This document shows positions 1 to 8,305 of a stretch of DNA of 64,000 nt, piece after piece. A program made the translations under genes and the position numbers. Origin of the DNA: UBA5072 sp041737175 (GTDB lineage: Bacteria > Bacteroidota > Bacteroidia > Bacteroidales > UBA10428); NCBI GenBank assembly GCA_041737175.1, contig JBGSSF010000021.1, forward strand, positions 1-64,000, given 5' to 3'. Within the stretch, counting starts at the first letter, position 1. Every line of letters begins with the position of its first letter. The notes beneath the pieces were generated by a model. That model had not been told where the DNA came from, searched no databases, and worked only from the letters and a program-made list of their open reading frames with translations.

Positions 1-1
1 T

Positions 2-268
2 CGCGCCGAATTTTACTGGGGAGTCCAGGGAAAAGGAATGCTGGTTTTAATGGATCGTGACCGGAATACCTGGTCAGAAGAAGTTTACCACGGAAGTCTG
101 CATTACATCGGTGGCGAAATTGCTCACCGGCTGGCCAATACTGGTGATGAAAAACTGATTGTTGGAGCCTGCTGGCCATCGGACGCAGGTCACGATTACG
201 AGGAAATAGCAGAAAATGGATTTTCTGCCAGGCTACTTGAAGTGGGTGGAGAGCCAAGACTCGTTTAA
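2..268 (+). CDS. Cupin-type glucose-6-phosphate isomerase, C-terminal part
   Basis: The reading frame enters from the left edge and codes for about 88 residues before the stop. The fragment has the end of a cupin barrel (GEIAHRLANTGDEKLIV) followed by PSDAGHDYEEIAENGF. That layout is characteristic of archaeal-type cupin glucose-6-phosphate isomerases, where the His of the IAH motif is a metal ligand. The enzyme interconverts glucose 6-phosphate and fructose 6-phosphate in the cytoplasm. A second cupin isomerase lies at 4546-5325, but that copy lacks the DAGHDY signature, so the two are diverged and not a recent duplication. The start and the first HxH metal motif lie outside the window. Confidence 0.8.
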   Translation, partial: RAEFYWGVQGKGMLVLMDRDRNTWSEEVYHGSLHYIGGEIAHRLANTGDEKLIVGACWPSDAGHDYEEIAENGFSARLLEVGGEPRLV

Positions 269-272
269 AGTC

Positions 273-451
273 AAACATTCAATGTTTAAAGTTGAAGAAT
301 GGACTTTTAACTTTGAGCATGAAACATTGAACAAACCTGTAACTTAATTGAAGTCAGCAACTAATTACTTAAGCTTCTATGATCGCGAAAATTGGAACCT
401 GGAACTTGAAACTTTGAACTATCGTACTACTCAACAAAATAACACTAATTC
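273..451 (+). other. Spacer with AACTTTGAAC-like repeats and small hairpins
   Basis: This non-coding gap begins just after the stop of the partial isomerase. At 273-287 AAACATT-C-AATGTTT forms a small hairpin, and TTCAATGTTT (278-287) is also complementary to AAACATTGAA (322-331), so alternative stems are possible. Variants of AACTTTGA and TTGAAACTTTGAAC recur at about 309-317 and 404-420. TAACTTTG at 308-315 matches the Bacteroidetes -7 box (TAnnTTTG), but I see no well-spaced -33 TTTG, so it is only a possible promoter for the operon that starts at 452. The hairpins could end the upstream transcript. Confidence 0.3.
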
Positions 452-1774
452 ATGAAAGTATACGTCATTCTCATATCAATAGTAGCTGCATTGGGCGGGC
501 TTTTGTTTGGTTTCGACACCGCTGTTATTTCCGGGACCATCAATTTTATTCAACCTTATTTCGGTTTGTCAGAAGCAGGGTTGGGCTGGACAGTTAGTAG
601 TCTGCTGTTCGGTTGTATTGCCGGGGTTTTTCTCGCCGGAAAGGCGGGAGACCGCTATGGACGAAAAAAAGTGCTGATGATGGCGGCGCTTCTGTTTTTT
701 ATCTCGGCCGTGGGCAGTGCATCAGCGCATTCGTTGATCTTTTTCCTGTTTGCCCGCATTCTTGGCGGACTTGCAGTTGGAGTAGCTTCAATTCTTTCGC
801 CCATGTATATTGCAGAACTGGCACCAGCCAGGTATCGCGGAACTTTGGTTTCGCTTAATCAATTGGCTATTGTGGTCGGTATCCTGGTAGCATTTTTCAG
901 TAATTATTTGCTGGTTAATACCGGTGAGAACAACTGGCGATGGATGTTATTGGTAATGGCGGCACCTGCCATATTGTTATATTTCAGCTTGTTCCTGGTT
1001 CCCGAGAGTCCACGCTGGCTGGTTGCCCGGGGCCGGAATAAAGATGCACTCCGTGTGCTGGTCAAAACTTCCGGAAGTGAATTTTCTTCTGCTCAATTAC
1101 ATGAAATTGAGGAAACCCTAAGGAACCAGGAAGAATCGACTTATCGCGATTTGCTGGCACCCAAAATTAAACCACTGTTATTTATTGGGATTATACTTGC
1201 TGTTTTTCAGCAGATTACCGGAATAAACACGATCATGTATTATGCACCAAAAATATTCGCCAATGTCGGCCAAAGCAACGCCTCTGCTTTGGTACAAACC
1301 ATTCTGATTGGCGGAACGAACCTGATCTTTACCCTGGTAGCTATGGCATTAATCGATCGATTTGGCCGTAAGTTACTCATCATTATTGGATCGACAGGCA
1401 TGATGATCATGCTTGCCGGATTGTCGGTCTTATATTTTACCAATCAAACTTCGAGTATATGGTTACTGGTATTTATACTCGGCTATATTGCATTTTTTGC
1501 GGCTTCATTGGGACCTGCTCTTTGGGTCGTTGCTGCTGAATTATTCCCAAACCGCCTGCGCAGTAAAGGGATGTCGGTTGCCATTGTCTCGCTTTGGATT
1601 GCTTGCGCCGTTGTAAGCATTGCATTCCCGATCATGCTTGAAAAACTGAGCGGTGGAATTACTTTTTTGATTTTTGCCCTGATCTGTTTGACAAATTTGC
1701 TGTATGTGCTGAACTTTGTTCCTGAAACCAAAGGTAAAACGCTGGAAGAACTGGAAAAGCATTTTGCAGAATGA
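452..1774 (+). CDS. MFS sugar/proton symporter (sugar porter family)
   Basis: This 440-residue, 12-helix inner-membrane transporter belongs to the XylE/GalP/GLUT sugar porter family. Family signatures are visible in order: GGLLFGFDTAVISGT in helix 1, GDRYGRKK in the loop after helix 2, PESPRWLVARG after helix 6, QQITGINTIMYYAPKIF in helix 7, DRFGRK in the loop after helix 8 and PETKGKTLEELE after helix 12. The length is normal for bacterial members. The substrate cannot be read from sequence; a monosaccharide (hexose, fucose or pentose) is expected. It is the first gene of a tight operon, 24 bases before a ROK kinase, so import is probably followed directly by phosphorylation. Downstream genes encode exported glycosidases that could supply its substrate. 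Confidence 0.9.
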   Translation: MKVYVILISIVAALGGLLFGFDTAVISGTINFIQPYFGLSEAGLGWTVSSLLFGCIAGVFLAGKAGDRYGRKKVLMMAALLFFISAVGSASAHSLIFFLFARILGGLAVGVASILSPMYIAELAPARYRGTLVSLNQLAIVVGILVAFFSNYLLVNTGENNWRWMLLVMAAPAILLYFSLFLVPESPRWLVARGRNKDALRVLVKTSGSEFSSAQLHEIEETLRNQEESTYRDLLAPKIKPLLFIGIILAVFQQITGINTIMYYAPKIFANVGQSNASALVQTILIGGTNLIFTLVAMALIDRFGRKLLIIIGSTGMMIMLAGLSVLYFTNQTSSIWLLVFILGYIAFFAASLGPALWVVAAELFPNRLRSKGMSVAIVSLWIACAVVSIAFPIMLEKLSGGITFLIFALICLTNLLYVLNFVPETKGKTLEELEKHFAE

Positions 1775-1798
1775 AATTCCTACAATAATCAATATCCG

Positions 1799-2743
1799 AT
1801 GAATTTTACCATGGCCATCGACCTCGGAGGAACCATCATTAAAATTGGTTTATTGAAAGAAGGTCAGTTGTTAGACCGAAAGGAAGTGGGTGCCCGTGCA
1901 GCTTCAGGACTGAAAACGCAACTTCCTGAACTTGAACAGGTGATTGATGAGATGATGTTGTCAAATCACCTTCAGAAAGAAGATTTTATGGGCATTGGTT
2001 TTTCGTTTGCCGGAATAGTTGATTCCTTAAATAATCGGATTTTATCAACCAACCAGAAGTACGACGATAGCCCTGAAACTGATCTGATTGGCTGGGCCCG
2101 TGAAAAGTGGAACTGGCCGCTTTTTGCCATGAACGATGCCAGAATGGCTTTACTTGGCGAATGGCAATATGGAGCAGGGAAAGGTTTTACGGAACTGGTT
2201 GCTATTACTCTGGGAACCGGAATTGGTTCGGCAGTCTTGATCGGTGGCCAGTTACTGATTGGAAAACATTTCCAGGCCGGAAACCTGGGCGGACACTTTG
2301 TTGTAAACCACCACGGTACTCTCTGCACATGCGGAAATATTGGTTGCCTGGAAGCCGAGGCCTCAACCTGGCGTTTGCCATCATTATTGAAGGAATATCC
2401 GGAGTTTGATCAAAGCGCGATTAAAAATGAGGAAGTTCTGGATTTCAGGGCATTATTTCACCATGCGGGAAATAACGATCGGGTTGCCATAAAAGTGCTT
2501 GATCATTGCCTTTCAGCTTGGGCTGCCGGAATCATAACAATGATACATGCATTTGATCCGGAACTGATAATCCTGAGTGGCGGAATCATGAAAAGTTCTT
2601 CGGCCATTCTGCCTGCACTTCAGGAAAAAGTAAACCAACTGGCATGGACACCCTGGGGAAAAGTGAGACTTGTTGAAGCAATGTTTCCTGATTCCGCCGC
2701 TTTATATGGTGCCGATTACCTGGTCCGGTCATCTTTGGAATGA
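1799..2743 (+). CDS. ROK family sugar kinase
   Basis: This 314-residue cytoplasmic protein shows the ROK fold: an N-terminal ATP-binding segment (AIDLGGTIIKIGLL), a central GTGIGSAVLIGGQL loop and the zinc motif LCTCGNIGCLEAEAS typical of ROK kinases. It has no N-terminal helix-turn-helix, so it is a kinase and not a ROK repressor. It should phosphorylate an imported hexose with ATP; glucose, fructose, mannose or an amino sugar are all possible. It lies between the sugar porter and a mannose-6-phosphate isomerase with only 10 bases to the latter, which favours a hexose that enters glycolysis via mannose-6-P, fructose-6-P and glucose-6-P. Confidence 0.88.
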   Translation: MNFTMAIDLGGTIIKIGLLKEGQLLDRKEVGARAASGLKTQLPELEQVIDEMMLSNHLQKEDFMGIGFSFAGIVDSLNNRILSTNQKYDDSPETDLIGWAREKWNWPLFAMNDARMALLGEWQYGAGKGFTELVAITLGTGIGSAVLIGGQLLIGKHFQAGNLGGHFVVNHHGTLCTCGNIGCLEAEASTWRLPSLLKEYPEFDQSAIKNEEVLDFRALFHHAGNNDRVAIKVLDHCLSAWAAGIITMIHAFDPELIILSGGIMKSSSAILPALQEKVNQLAWTPWGKVRLVEAMFPDSAALYGADYLVRSSLE

Positions 2744-2753
2744 AAATTTTCTG

Positions 2754-4532
2754 ATGAAAAAGAGATACTTGAACAAAAGCTCAAAATTTACAAACCTTCC
2801 GGTTGTAGAGGTGAAAAATCCATTGTACAAGATCGAAAAAGGATGGGGAGATATTTGTAACCGGCTTAACAAAGAGATTTCGGTTTTGAAAAATCCGAAA
2901 AAACTGATCGTAATTGAAACCTATCAGGGTGTATATCATGAAGAAGTGATACCGAATCTGAAAGCCGGTTTGAAATATAATCACTTTATCCAGTCTTCAG
3001 AATTTATGTTGCCTGATGAAGAGATTAATAAGCTGATTTTTCAGGATGTGACCAATGACCGTATTTTTGGGTTCATGACCCGTTTGACGATGGGTGCCTT
3101 TTTCGATCCTCTAAAAGTAAAAACAATTCAGTCTGAAATCGAGGCATTACATGAGGGAATAATCATTGTTTACGGAAGCGGTGCTGCAATTATTTGTCCG
3201 ACCCCGGATATGCTGGTGTATGCCGACATGGCACGCTGGGAAATCCAGTTAAGAATGCGTCAACATTTGGTGGATAACCTGGGTGTGAAAAACCGCGAAA
3301 CCGATGACTGGATGCTCCTTTACAAACAGGGCTTTTTTGTGGACTGGCGCCTCTGCGACCGGTTGAAAAAAAACCTTTTTAACCGATGGGATTTTCTGCT
3401 CGACACCAACAAAATGGGTTACCCAAAACTGGTTGCTGGCAAAGCTATTTTGGAAGGACTTGAACAAGCCACCTATCGCCCTTTTAGCGTGGTGCCATTT
3501 TTCGATCCCGGTCCATGGGGCGGGCAATGGATGAAAGAGGTTTGTAATCTCGATGAATCAGCTCCCAATTATGCCTGGTGTTTTAATTGTGTTCCTGAAG
3601 AAAACAGCTTAATGTTAAAGTTTGATGACGATGTGATTGAGATTCCATCCATCAATCTGGTATTCCGTCATCCCCGTGAATTATTGGGAGACCGGGTTCA
3701 TGGCCGATTTGGTGATGAATTCCCGATTCGGTTTGACTACCTCGATACCATGGATGGAAGCCATTTGAGCCTGCAGGTTCACCCGTTGACTGAATACATA
3801 CAGGAGAAATTCGGCTTACACTATACGCAGGACGAAAGCTATTACCTGATGGCTGCAGAAGATGATGCCATCGTTTACCTCGGTTTACGTGAAGGAGTAA
3901 ATCCGACAGAAATGTTGACCGAATTGGAAGAAGCCCAGGCAGGGGGAAATCCATTCGGGGCAGAGAAACACGTGCAAAGCTGGCCCGTGAAAAAACACGA
4001 TCATGTGTTGATTCCTGCCGGAACCATACATTGTTCCGGCAAAAACAGTATGGTGCTTGAAATCAGCGCAACCCCTTATATTTTCACCTTCAAATTGTGG
4101 GATTGGGGTCGTTTGGGTATGGATGGGAAACCGAGGCCCATCAACATTGAGCATGGTAAAAATGTAATCCAATGGGATCGCACCACCGAATGGACACGTA
4201 AAAATCTGGTAAACCGAATAGAAAAGGTAGCTGAAGGCGACCGATGGGTAGAAGAACGCACAGGATTGCATGAACGGGAATTTATAGAAACCCGCCGGCA
4301 TTGGTTTACAAAAATTACCGAACACCACACCCAGGGCGGAGTTCATGTGATTTGTCTGGTGGAAGGCGATGAAGTGATCGTGGAAAGCCCGACCCATTCG
4401 TTTGATCCTTTCGTGGTTCATTATGCAGAAGTTTTTATTGTTCCTGCCAGAGTGGGGGCTTACACCATTCGTCCATACGGTGCAAGTGAAGGCCATAAAT
4501 GTGGCACCATAAAAGCATATGTGAGATTTTAA
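2754..4532 (+). CDS. Class I mannose-6-phosphate isomerase, long form with extra N-terminal domain
   Basis: I chose the ATG at 2754 (592 residues) because an upstream in-frame ATG at 2670 would run 74 bases into the ROK gene. The C-terminal part, from about residue 250, is a class I cupin mannose-6-phosphate isomerase: VVPFFDPGPWGGQWM, the metal pair Q341/H343 in LSLQVHP, DESYYL and AGTIHCSG. It would interconvert mannose-6-P and fructose-6-P. Typical class I enzymes have about 300-400 residues, so the N-terminal 240 residues are an added domain. That part contains IIVYGSGAAIICP and ADMARWEIQLRMRQ, which loosely resembles a nucleoside-kinase-like fold, but I see no P-loop. The role of the extension is unknown. 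It sits in the operon 13 bases before a glucose-6-phosphate isomerase. Confidence 0.8.
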   Translation: MKKRYLNKSSKFTNLPVVEVKNPLYKIEKGWGDICNRLNKEISVLKNPKKLIVIETYQGVYHEEVIPNLKAGLKYNHFIQSSEFMLPDEEINKLIFQDVTNDRIFGFMTRLTMGAFFDPLKVKTIQSEIEALHEGIIIVYGSGAAIICPTPDMLVYADMARWEIQLRMRQHLVDNLGVKNRETDDWMLLYKQGFFVDWRLCDRLKKNLFNRWDFLLDTNKMGYPKLVAGKAILEGLEQATYRPFSVVPFFDPGPWGGQWMKEVCNLDESAPNYAWCFNCVPEENSLMLKFDDDVIEIPSINLVFRHPRELLGDRVHGRFGDEFPIRFDYLDTMDGSHLSLQVHPLTEYIQEKFGLHYTQDESYYLMAAEDDAIVYLGLREGVNPTEMLTELEEAQAGGNPFGAEKHVQSWPVKKHDHVLIPAGTIHCSGKNSMVLEISATPYIFTFKLWDWGRLGMDGKPRPINIEHGKNVIQWDRTTEWTRKNLVNRIEKVAEGDRWVEERTGLHEREFIETRRHWFTKITEHHTQGGVHVICLVEGDEVIVESPTHSFDPFVVHYAEVFIVPARVGAYTIRPYGASEGHKCGTIKAYVRF

Positions 4533-4545
4533 TGATTTGAGGCTT

Positions 4546-5325
4546 ATGGAATTTTATCCCGGATTTGACATTCAACCCACAATTAAACCCATGGGTTTTG
4601 CATATGGGCCTGATGTATTCGGGCCTGAAGTGGAAGTCCGCTCACTCGATTCCATCCGCAATAGCCTGCTTGATCCACAATGTGCAGGGCCCGACCCGGT
4701 TTATTCTATCGCGATGGATGTGGGGAAAAAGGAACATCTCCTTCAGCTAAAACAACTTCACCTGCTATATGGTGCGGTGACTTACGCCGCCGGCCATCTG
4801 GGCGACGAACCTGTTCGCAGTCAGGGACATATTCACAAAGTTTCACCGCTTTCGGGCTGGTCAACTCCTGAAGTGTACGAAATATGGAGTGGTAAAGCGA
4901 TTATTTATATGCAGGAAACGGCCGAAGATCAACCGGGACGATGCTTTGCTGTGTATGCAAATCCGGGCGATGTGGTGATTGTTCCGCCTGATTGGGCACA
5001 TGCCACTATCAGTGCCGATGCCGGACAACCCCTGACTTTTGGCGCCTGGTGCGACCGTGAATATGGTTTTGAATACGGTGGTGTGCGTGCACATAAAGGA
5101 TTGGCATGGTTCCCGGTGATTGTCCCCAATGGAAAAATTGAATGGCAGAAAAATCCGAATTACACGGAAAGTGAGTTAATTGTGAAAAGTCCTGAAATAT
5201 ATACTTTGCTTGGAATTTCCCCGGGAATATCTATCTACCGGCAGTTTGAGGAAAATCCGGAGAAATTTTTCTTTGTGCCACAACCACAACTGGTAAAAAA
5301 AGTCTGGGATAATTTTATACCGTAA
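4546..5325 (+). CDS. Cupin-type glucose-6-phosphate isomerase
   Basis: This 259-residue cytoplasmic cupin is preceded by an in-frame TTG at 4537, but ATG at 4546 is the simpler start. Likely metal ligands are H95 and H97 in SQGHIHKV, E109 or E112 in PEVYEIWSG and H152 in WAHATI. This is the HxH...E...H pattern of archaeal-type phosphoglucose isomerases (PF06560). The C-terminal segment EYGFEYGGVRAHKGLAWFP is a variant found in longer family members. It should interconvert glucose-6-P and fructose-6-P. With the kinase and mannose isomerase upstream it completes a short route from imported hexose to glycolysis. It ends 12 bases before a secreted GH28 gene. Confidence 0.82.
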   Translation: MEFYPGFDIQPTIKPMGFAYGPDVFGPEVEVRSLDSIRNSLLDPQCAGPDPVYSIAMDVGKKEHLLQLKQLHLLYGAVTYAAGHLGDEPVRSQGHIHKVSPLSGWSTPEVYEIWSGKAIIYMQETAEDQPGRCFAVYANPGDVVIVPPDWAHATISADAGQPLTFGAWCDREYGFEYGGVRAHKGLAWFPVIVPNGKIEWQKNPNYTESELIVKSPEIYTLLGISPGISIYRQFEENPEKFFFVPQPQLVKKVWDNFIP

Positions 5326-5337
5326 ACAAAACCAATC

Positions 5338-6894
5338 ATGATCACCAAACAAATCATTCTCATTTCATTGATTTCAATTTCCTTTACATGTCTTTCTCAA
5401 ACATACAACATTAAGGATTTTGGAGCAGTTGCCGATGGAAAAACCATAAATACACTTTCCATTCAGAAAACGATTGACCAATGTTTTTCCGAGGGTGGCG
5501 GATGCGTTTATGTGCCTCCGGGCGTCTTTGTAACCGGCACCATTCACCTGAGATCGAACATCAACCTGCATCTCGAATCAGGAGCCGTTTTGAAAGGAAG
5601 TACATCCATCGCCGATTATGAACCTTTTGAACGGCCGGGTTTCGGAAAAACCAATTACGGCATGCTTTTCACGTTAAAAGCGTACAATGTTTCCATTACC
5701 GGCAATGGGACCCTGGATGGCAGCGAAGAAGCTTTTTTCGACTGGAATAAAGCCAAGAAAATAGAATGGGGAGGCACTACTTTTACCCGGCAGAAAGAAA
5801 ATTTCCGCAAAGTAAATTCGGGCATTGGTGATGGGCCCGTTGATCCGGCTAAAATGCGTCCGCACCAGATGATCATTTTCTCACAATGCAGGAATGTGCT
5901 GGTCGAAAACGTGGTTATCTCGAAATCGCCTTTCTGGACGCTCCATTTTGCTGATTGCGATGGCGTAATTGTGAAAGGAGTGAAAATATGGAACAGTCTC
6001 GAAACGCCTAACAGCGATGGCCTGGATATTACCTCTTGCAGCAACGTCAATGTTTCCGATTGCGATATCAGGGCCGGCGATGATGCCATTGCCATTACCG
6101 GATATGCCTACCATTACGAACTCCCGGGGTATTATTATCTAAAACATAAATCGGAGAATATCAATGTCTCAAATTGTAACCTTCAATCGCGTTCGAGCGG
6201 GATTCGTATCGGTTTTGAAGACCAGAACACGGTGAAGAACATCAATATCAGCAATGTCAATATTTTCGACTCGAACCGAGGCATAGGAATCTTCGTGCGC
6301 GATTCGGGTTCCATTGAAAACGTTAATATTTCCCGGGTGAATATCGAAACCCGTTTACATACGGGCGATTGGTGGGGAAATGGCGAGCCAATCCACATTT
6401 CAGCGATCAGGAGCAAGAAGGACGGAATTATCGGTCAGGTGAAGAACGTGACACTCCGTGATATTATATGCCGTTCGGAAAATGGCATTTTACTATATGG
6501 AACTGAAGAAAGCTTATTGGAGAACATACAATTCGAAAATATCCGGTTAACATTTTTAAACAGCACTTTGAACGAATATGCCGGAGGAAATATCGACTTG
6601 CGCGGATGCCTCGACCCGGAACAATCACTGTTTATGCGCGACATTCCGGGCTTTTATGCACAATATGTCAAAAATCTTGTGATCAACGACTTTGACCTCG
6701 AATGGGAAAAACCGGAGTATCCCTTTTTTACCCATGGCATTGAGGTCACAAACTTCAAAACCTTGCGGATAAACAACTTTAAAGGTTCTGGCGCTCCCGG
6801 TAACGGTTCGGCGGTACCTGTGTACATTTCCAAAGGTTCGGATTTTAAAATATCAGGAGAAGTTAAAAAAGTAAAGAAATCTAACATTCAATAA
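5338..6894 (+). CDS. Secreted GH28 polygalacturonase-like glycosidase
   Basis: The product has 518 residues with an N-terminal signal peptide (hydrophobic run to about residue 20) and a right-handed parallel beta-helix opening with NIKDFGAVADGK, the usual GH28/pectate-lyase start. Catalytic Asp positions of GH28 are visible: N225-S-D227 in NSDGLDITS and D248/D249 in GDDAIAI, followed by SSGIRIGFE in place of the usual GHG/RIK elements. It should hydrolyse alpha-linked galacturonic acid or rhamnogalacturonan, probably in exo mode, in the periplasm or on the surface. It starts a GH28-GH43 gene pair, and a second GH28-like/GH43 pair follows at 11338-14307. Substrate within GH28 is not fixed by sequence alone. 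Confidence 0.88.
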   Translation: MITKQIILISLISISFTCLSQTYNIKDFGAVADGKTINTLSIQKTIDQCFSEGGGCVYVPPGVFVTGTIHLRSNINLHLESGAVLKGSTSIADYEPFERPGFGKTNYGMLFTLKAYNVSITGNGTLDGSEEAFFDWNKAKKIEWGGTTFTRQKENFRKVNSGIGDGPVDPAKMRPHQMIIFSQCRNVLVENVVISKSPFWTLHFADCDGVIVKGVKIWNSLETPNSDGLDITSCSNVNVSDCDIRAGDDAIAITGYAYHYELPGYYYLKHKSENINVSNCNLQSRSSGIRIGFEDQNTVKNINISNVNIFDSNRGIGIFVRDSGSIENVNISRVNIETRLHTGDWWGNGEPIHISAIRSKKDGIIGQVKNVTLRDIICRSENGILLYGTEESLLENIQFENIRLTFLNSTLNEYAGGNIDLRGCLDPEQSLFMRDIPGFYAQYVKNLVINDFDLEWEKPEYPFFTHGIEVTNFKTLRINNFKGSGAPGNGSAVPVYISKGSDFKISGEVKKVKKSNIQ

Positions 6895-6904
6895 AAAGTT
6901 AAAC

Positions 6905-8254
6905 ATGTCGCTATATAAAATTATTCTCTCCACACTGCTGTTGGTCCCAACAAATCTTAGCGCGCAGAATATTTTGATTTCGCATATTTATGCGGCCGAT
7001 CCCTCAGCCCATGTCTGGCCGGACAGTCCCAACAAGCTGTGGCTTTATGCTTCTCACGACCAAAATGGTACCAATCACCATAGTACCATGTTCGATTATC
7101 ATGTTTTTTCTACAGAAGACCTTGTAAACTGGACTGATCATGGCCGGGTTTTGTCGGTTGATGATGTGGACTGGGCCATTTCGCATGCCTGGGCAATAGA
7201 TGCCGCTTATTGGAAAGGAAATTATTACCTGGTGTTTTGCATGAGAAGCAAGGAGAATTCAGACGAATTCCGCTTGGGGTTGGCTGTAAGCAGTCGCCCG
7301 GAGGGTCCTTTCACCAGCATTGGCATGATCCGGGGAGCCGAAGGTATGGATCCTTCGTTGTTCATCGACGACGATAACCAGCCTTACATCATCTATGCAA
7401 ATGCCCGTAAATGTTATATAGGAAAACTCACTGACGATTTGCTCGCCATTGTTCCTGGATCGCTCCTGGAAGTTTCTGACGGATTGCCCCAACTCCAGGA
7501 AGGCCCCTGGGTGCACAAGTACAACAATAAGTATTACTTATCGTATCCAGGGCTGACAGCCGATCAATGGCCCGAAGTGATGTATTATTCGGTTGCAGAT
7601 ACATTAACAGGTCCATATATCCCAAAGGCTCAATACATCCCTTACTTTGAGGGTCAGGCCGGATCAAACCATGGTTCAATTTTGAAATTCCGTGACAAAT
7701 GGATTGCTTTTTACCATGCATCCTTTCTTTCCGGAGGCAACGGTTATACCCGTAACCTCATGGCCGACTTTTTATCCTACAATGCTGATGGCTCCATTAA
7801 ACCAATTATTCCCACCAAAGAAGGAATTACCGGCGGAAAACCTGTTTGTTGCTTCATCATGCTCGAAGCTGAAAACGGGAAATCTGCAGGAGGAAAACTG
7901 GTTGGAACCTATGCAGAAAATACCGCCTCTGGCTATTCAGGGAACGGATATGTAACAGGCTTCAACCATGCCGAGGAATATGCCGAAGTTCTGGCCCAGG
8001 TGGCATTCCAAAAAAAGTATATGCTCGAAATAGGATACTCTTCCGATAACTCCAGGAAAATTGCCGTTTGTGTGAACGATTTTATGCTGAACGGCGATTA
8101 TGCTTCCTGGAAGGACATTGAGATCCCTGCATCCAATAGCTTCTCAACGGTTAAAATTGGAGAAATTAAGCTTAAAACAGGCGACAACCGAATCAAACTG
8201 ATGTCGGTAAACGGCAACATGAAATTGGATTACATTATTCTAAGACCTTTATAA
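6905..8254 (+). CDS. Secreted GH43 glycosidase with C-terminal carbohydrate-binding domain
   Basis: This 449-residue protein has a signal peptide ending near LSAQN. The five-bladed GH43 propeller carries the expected acid triad: D32 in AADPSAHVW (base), D149 in MDPSLFIDDD (pKa modulator) and E199 in QEGPWVHK (acid). From about residue 318 a beta-sandwich of CBM6 type begins (MLEAENGKSAGGK...SGYSGNGYVTGF). GH43 enzymes release arabinofuranose, xylose or galactose; side-chain arabinose from pectin or arabinogalactan is likely here. A clear paralogue with the same architecture lies at 12961-14307, more than half identical by eye. It lies 10 bases after the GH28 gene. Confidence 0.9.
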   Translation: MSLYKIILSTLLLVPTNLSAQNILISHIYAADPSAHVWPDSPNKLWLYASHDQNGTNHHSTMFDYHVFSTEDLVNWTDHGRVLSVDDVDWAISHAWAIDAAYWKGNYYLVFCMRSKENSDEFRLGLAVSSRPEGPFTSIGMIRGAEGMDPSLFIDDDNQPYIIYANARKCYIGKLTDDLLAIVPGSLLEVSDGLPQLQEGPWVHKYNNKYYLSYPGLTADQWPEVMYYSVADTLTGPYIPKAQYIPYFEGQAGSNHGSILKFRDKWIAFYHASFLSGGNGYTRNLMADFLSYNADGSIKPIIPTKEGITGGKPVCCFIMLEAENGKSAGGKLVGTYAENTASGYSGNGYVTGFNHAEEYAEVLAQVAFQKKYMLEIGYSSDNSRKIAVCVNDFMLNGDYASWKDIEIPASNSFSTVKIGEIKLKTGDNRIKLMSVNGNMKLDYIILRPL

Positions 8255-8305
8255 ACAAACTAAAATTCTGCCCTATGTTTCAAATTAACCTTATAATGCT
8301 AAAAT

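Noticed and set aside
308..315. TAACTTTG as a definite promoter -7 box
   Set aside because: It matches the consensus, but no -33 TTTG at the usual distance was found and the region is full of similar AACTTTG repeats.
2670..2753. N-terminal extension of the mannose-6-phosphate isomerase from an upstream ATG
   Set aside because: It would overlap the end of the ROK kinase gene by 74 bases and adds residues that look like the kinase gene read out of frame.
3885..4496. 203-codon frame on the minus strand
   Set aside because: It lies wholly inside the mannose-6-phosphate isomerase gene, whose product has clear metal-binding motifs; the antisense product has no recognisable features.
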